From NCBI GenBank assembly GCA_017481065.1, contig JAFUPT010000036.1:1-16296 (forward strand): a DNA stretch of 16,296 nucleotides, given 5' to 3'. Both the position numbers and the translations under genes were made by a program. A model generated the notes under the pieces. The model searched no databases. It saw nothing but the letters and a program-made list of their open reading frames with translations, and was not told the DNA's origin. The stretch is from Clostridia bacterium (GTDB lineage: Bacteria > Bacillota_A > Clostridia > Christensenellales > Aristaeellaceae). Positions 14,108 to 16,296 of this stretch are shown one piece after another. Position 1 is the stretch's first letter, and each line of letters starts with the position of its first letter.

Positions 14108-14168
14108 GTCGGCAGGGCCGACAGCCAGTTGAATCCATCCGGCCCGGCAAGAATGGGCTGGATTTTTT
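14108..14168 (+). terminator. Second hairpin and back-up terminator downstream of 6S RNA
   Basis: Immediately after the 6S terminator comes GTCGGC-AGG-GCCGAC (14108-14122). It is followed by AATCCA (14132-14137) pairing with TGGATT (14159-14164), with inner GCCC/GGGC (14142-14145, 14155-14158), ending in T6 (14163-14168). The second stem is interrupted, so it is weaker than the first terminator. Confidence 0.55.
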
Positions 14169-14189
14169 ATGGGCAAATTCCCTTCCCAT

Positions 14190-14216
14190 AAAAAATCCCC
14201 CGCAAAATTGCGGGGG
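14190..14216 (-). terminator. Terminator of the SipW-type surface-protein gene
   Basis: CCCCCGC (14197-14203) pairs with GCGGGGG (14210-14216) around AAAATT. On the minus strand the stem is followed by A and then T6 (14195-14190). It faces the plus-strand 6S terminators. Confidence 0.88.
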
Positions 14217-14218
14217 TA

Positions 14219-14265
14219 TGATTCGAACAGACGGAAGCGAGGAGTCTTACGGCTGTTCGGAATCA
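14219..14265. repeat. Interrupted inverted repeat between stop codon and terminator
   Basis: TGATTCGAACAG (14219-14230) pairs with CTGTTCGGAATCA (14253-14265), 12 base pairs with one bulged G, around a 22-base loop. On the minus strand it forms a hairpin starting six bases after the stop codon of the surface-protein gene and directly before its terminator. The minus-strand arm reads CTGTTCGAATCA, which resembles a tRNA T-arm. Confidence 0.6.
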
Positions 14266-14271
14266 ATGGGG

Positions 14272-16224
14272 TTAGTTACCAAAAACCGTGGTATTTGCAT
14301 AGCTGTAATCAGGCACGTTTTCTGTATCAACGACCGGGAACAGCACATAGTAGTCCACACCTTCCACAAAGCCAGCGTTATCAAGCGCCATTTTAACATG
14401 ACCGTTCTTCCAATTGCTCTGGATATTTACGCCACCATCTGCGAAGACAATGTAAAACACACCTTCTCCAGCATCATCTGTAAACATATCTGCAGAAATC
14501 TTTCTCAGCGTACTATTCTCTCCAACAATCAGGCGCAGTTCCTGTCGCTTCGCAAAGACACCTTCGCCAATTTCATTAATGTAATCGGGAATTCGCACTT
14601 CGCCCACGGTGTTAGGAATCGTTCCAGTGAGTTTGCTCATGGTCCAACCAGCTTTGCTCTCATAGTCACACTCCTCGGTTTGCGTATCAGACAGAGCAGT
14701 CGGATTCTCCGTGTTGAAATAAACCGAAGTACTGGACTCGGGCATCGTCACGACACTTGCACCCGTCGCAACCCCGGAATTAAGGGACAGCTCAAAGGCA
14801 GGGTTCTTATCGGTTACATCGGAGTCAGTATCAATCTTAGTGTAAGTCCAATCGCTGAAATTGCCGCCCACCGGTTCAGCGGTAGATATATTATAGCGGA
14901 ACAGATGAGCAAACCGAGAAGAATCATAACCATTGCTGGTTAAAAGAACGTAATCTTCGCCTTCCTTATAAAGATTATCTTCCAGAACAGACGCGTTATC
15001 GCTGTCATCCCATTCTTCCTTGGTTCCAGCATAGTTAATCGTTACAAGCGGGCTGCCAGTTCCCTGATTTGCACGGACATCAGTTCCAAAGGCAGTCCAA
15101 CTGATCGAATTCAGCACGGTGCCGGATGCCAGATTCAGAGTTACGCCTTCGGGGAAAGTACCAGTATAGATGTCGGTAATGGTGGAGGGCAGGGAGACCT
15201 CGGTTATCGTCTGCGTATCGCCATCCTCAGTAGTATAGTCACCGAACGCACCTTCATTGTATATGGCCGTTACCGGATAGGTTTTGCCATCATAATTGAT
15301 ATAGTTGGGAACGCTCGGCTTATCGGTGGCTCCACGATAGAACTGCACGCCTGCTTCACCAGTCTTCTTATCAATATAGAACGCAAAATCGCTGTATTCT
15401 TCGGGCGCGTAGTTGGTTACAACGTTGGTGCCGCCGGCAGTGTTATCGGTGTAAGTTGCTCCCGCATCATACTGGTCACTGAAGCTATCGCTCTCATGGG
15501 TGTACTGGGCTGCATCGAGGGTTACGCCAAGAGCGATGGTGGGCTTAGCCGTACCAGTCTTGTGGTTGGCCACATTGGTAACATCGGTGGGCATCCACAG
15601 GGCAACATTGTGATAATTCGTTGCTCCGCTGGGCAGCAGTTCCTGATCCTTCATCAGTTCTACCGTGTAGATCGTTCCAGTCGCAGTTTCATCGGCACTG
15701 TCATCAACAGGAGTAATATACTTGCCGCCATAATTCGTCCAGACTTCTTCGCGGCTGCCAGGCACCTCTCCCTCGTAATCACACTTCACAGAGCCAACCA
15801 TCAGATAATCGGAGAGATAGAAAGGATCATCATAAACATTGATACCTGCCTGAGTATTTGCAGCTCTCAAACCCAGCTTATACTGCAGGGCCAGATCGCC
15901 CGCATTCTTCACGCGCACCTGCACATACTCGGTGTAGCCGGGCTCATAGAGGGCATTATCCTTAAAGAGGTTTGCATTCGAATCTTTATCTACCCAAGTT
16001 GTATCCGCCTTGTCAGCCGGGTTGTAGTCCTGTTCCTTAACGGTTACCCACTCATTTGTTTCCTTGTTAAAATATTCCAGCGTGACATCCAGATTGCCGG
16101 ACGTTACTTGTTCTTCCGTGCTTACCGTATCGGTGAAATACGCCACGGTACCGCTGACGATTGCGGTTACGCTCAGCGCCACGGCGAGCACCATGGTCAG
16201 GAGCTTAAGGTTCCTTTTCTTCAT
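14272..16224 (-). CDS. Surface protein: SipW-type signal peptide, TasA/CalY-like domain and BspA-like leucine-rich repeats
   Basis: A 650-residue exported protein. The N-terminus has a KKR patch, a hydrophobic core (about 8-27) and GTVAYFTDT (25-33), the hallmark of signal peptides cut by SipW-type peptidases, with cleavage likely near residue 28. Residues about 30-242 resemble the TasA/CalY (camelysin) biofilm-matrix domain: SGNLDVTLEYF (42-52), LYEPGYTEYVQVRVKNAGD (92-110) and TIALGVTLDAAQ (229-240). Later parts look like BspA-type leucine-rich repeats: KTYPVTAIYNEGAFGD (314-329) to ITEVSLPSTITDIYTGTF (340-357), YAGTKEEW (398-405), and EVRIPDYINEIGEGVF (542-557). There is no LPXTG motif or C-terminal anchor. 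AGGAGG lies about eight bases before the ATG. Base composition is near 50% GC, clearly lower than the neighbours, suggesting transfer or a different selective history. The SipW peptidase gene is not in the window. It may be a fibre subunit or adhesin; the function is inferred. Confidence 0.9.
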   Translation of the reverse strand: MKKRNLKLLTMVLAVALSVTAIVSGTVAYFTDTVSTEEQVTSGNLDVTLEYFNKETNEWVTVKEQDYNPADKADTTWVDKDSNANLFKDNALYEPGYTEYVQVRVKNAGDLALQYKLGLRAANTQAGINVYDDPFYLSDYLMVGSVKCDYEGEVPGSREEVWTNYGGKYITPVDDSADETATGTIYTVELMKDQELLPSGATNYHNVALWMPTDVTNVANHKTGTAKPTIALGVTLDAAQYTHESDSFSDQYDAGATYTDNTAGGTNVVTNYAPEEYSDFAFYIDKKTGEAGVQFYRGATDKPSVPNYINYDGKTYPVTAIYNEGAFGDYTTEDGDTQTITEVSLPSTITDIYTGTFPEGVTLNLASGTVLNSISWTAFGTDVRANQGTGSPLVTINYAGTKEEWDDSDNASVLEDNLYKEGEDYVLLTSNGYDSSRFAHLFRYNISTAEPVGGNFSDWTYTKIDTDSDVTDKNPAFELSLNSGVATGASVVTMPESSTSVYFNTENPTALSDTQTEECDYESKAGWTMSKLTGTIPNTVGEVRIPDYINEIGEGVFAKRQELRLIVGENSTLRKISADMFTDDAGEGVFYIVFADGGVNIQSNWKNGHVKMALDNAGFVEGVDYYVLFPVVDTENVPDYSYANTTVFGN

Positions 16225-16296
16225 TACGGGTTCCTCCTATCATTTGTAAGCCAGGAGAAATATGGCGAAAACATGCCAATTCCTTGTCGGCCCGTA

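Noticed and set aside
13808..14191. Short open frames on both strands over the 6S RNA region (127 and 133 codons).
   Set aside because: They lack ribosome binding sites and recognisable motifs and run across a promoter, a structured RNA and terminators.
14200..14265. A complete tRNA gene on the minus strand.
   Set aside because: Only a T-arm-like and acceptor-like 3' part is present; no D-arm, anticodon arm or matching 5' acceptor strand can be drawn.
1..16296. CRISPR arrays, insertion sequences, phage genes or toxin-antitoxin pairs.
   Set aside because: No regularly spaced repeats, transposase or integrase motifs, phage structural genes or small overlapping toxin-like pairs were seen on either strand.

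Overview
The window reads as the chromosome of a GC-rich Clostridia-type Firmicute. Supporting this are strong AGGAGG-type ribosome binding sites, sigma-A promoters with TATAAT -10 boxes (often with an upstream TGC), intrinsic hairpin/T-run terminators, a TM287/288-like heterodimeric ABC exporter, two DegV proteins, a SipW-type signal peptide and BspA-like leucine-rich repeats. Most of the window is roughly 60-67% GC by hand count of sample lines. The last 2 kb is closer to 50%. A gut or rumen Clostridia lineage is plausible, but genus and species cannot be read from this sequence.

Layout. Positions 1-3823 (minus) hold a marR gene followed by the two halves of an asymmetric ABC multidrug-type exporter; the second half runs off the left edge. 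The genes overlap or abut, so they form one operon. A near-palindromic site lies just downstream of the predicted promoter and is the obvious candidate MarR operator. Divergent from it is a small secreted protein of unknown function (3985-4512), followed by a terminator and a repeat-like hairpin stretch. Next come a DegV fatty-acid-binding protein (4797-5669), a structured element that starts inside its stop codon, and a terminator. An operon then encodes a mannitol-1-phosphate dehydrogenase-like enzyme and an M42 metallo-aminopeptidase (4-base overlap), followed by a GNAT acetyltransferase and a terminator. A second DegV gene (8764-9603) ends in a bidirectional terminator facing a minus-strand MATE exporter. 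Back-to-back promoters separate MATE from a plus-strand operon: a divergent MiaA-like tRNA prenyltransferase, a ROK sugar kinase and a metallophosphoesterase.

Positions 13835-14107 hold a gene with no ORF that I call 6S RNA (ssrS). It has a consensus promoter, a 6S-like closing stem and a terminator. Further hairpins and terminators follow, and then a minus-strand, lower-GC gene (14272-16224). That gene encodes a 650-residue surface protein with a SipW-type signal peptide, a TasA/CalY-like domain and BspA-like repeats.

Functionally this is mostly housekeeping and transport. I see no phage, CRISPR, transposon or clear defence system. The less ordinary parts are the 6S locus with its 5' hairpin, the structured element at the degV stop, the SipW-type repeat protein with its compositional step and tRNA-arm-like boundary sequence, and several enzymes with altered signature residues (MiaA P-loop, GNND metallophosphoesterase, degenerate ABC sites).
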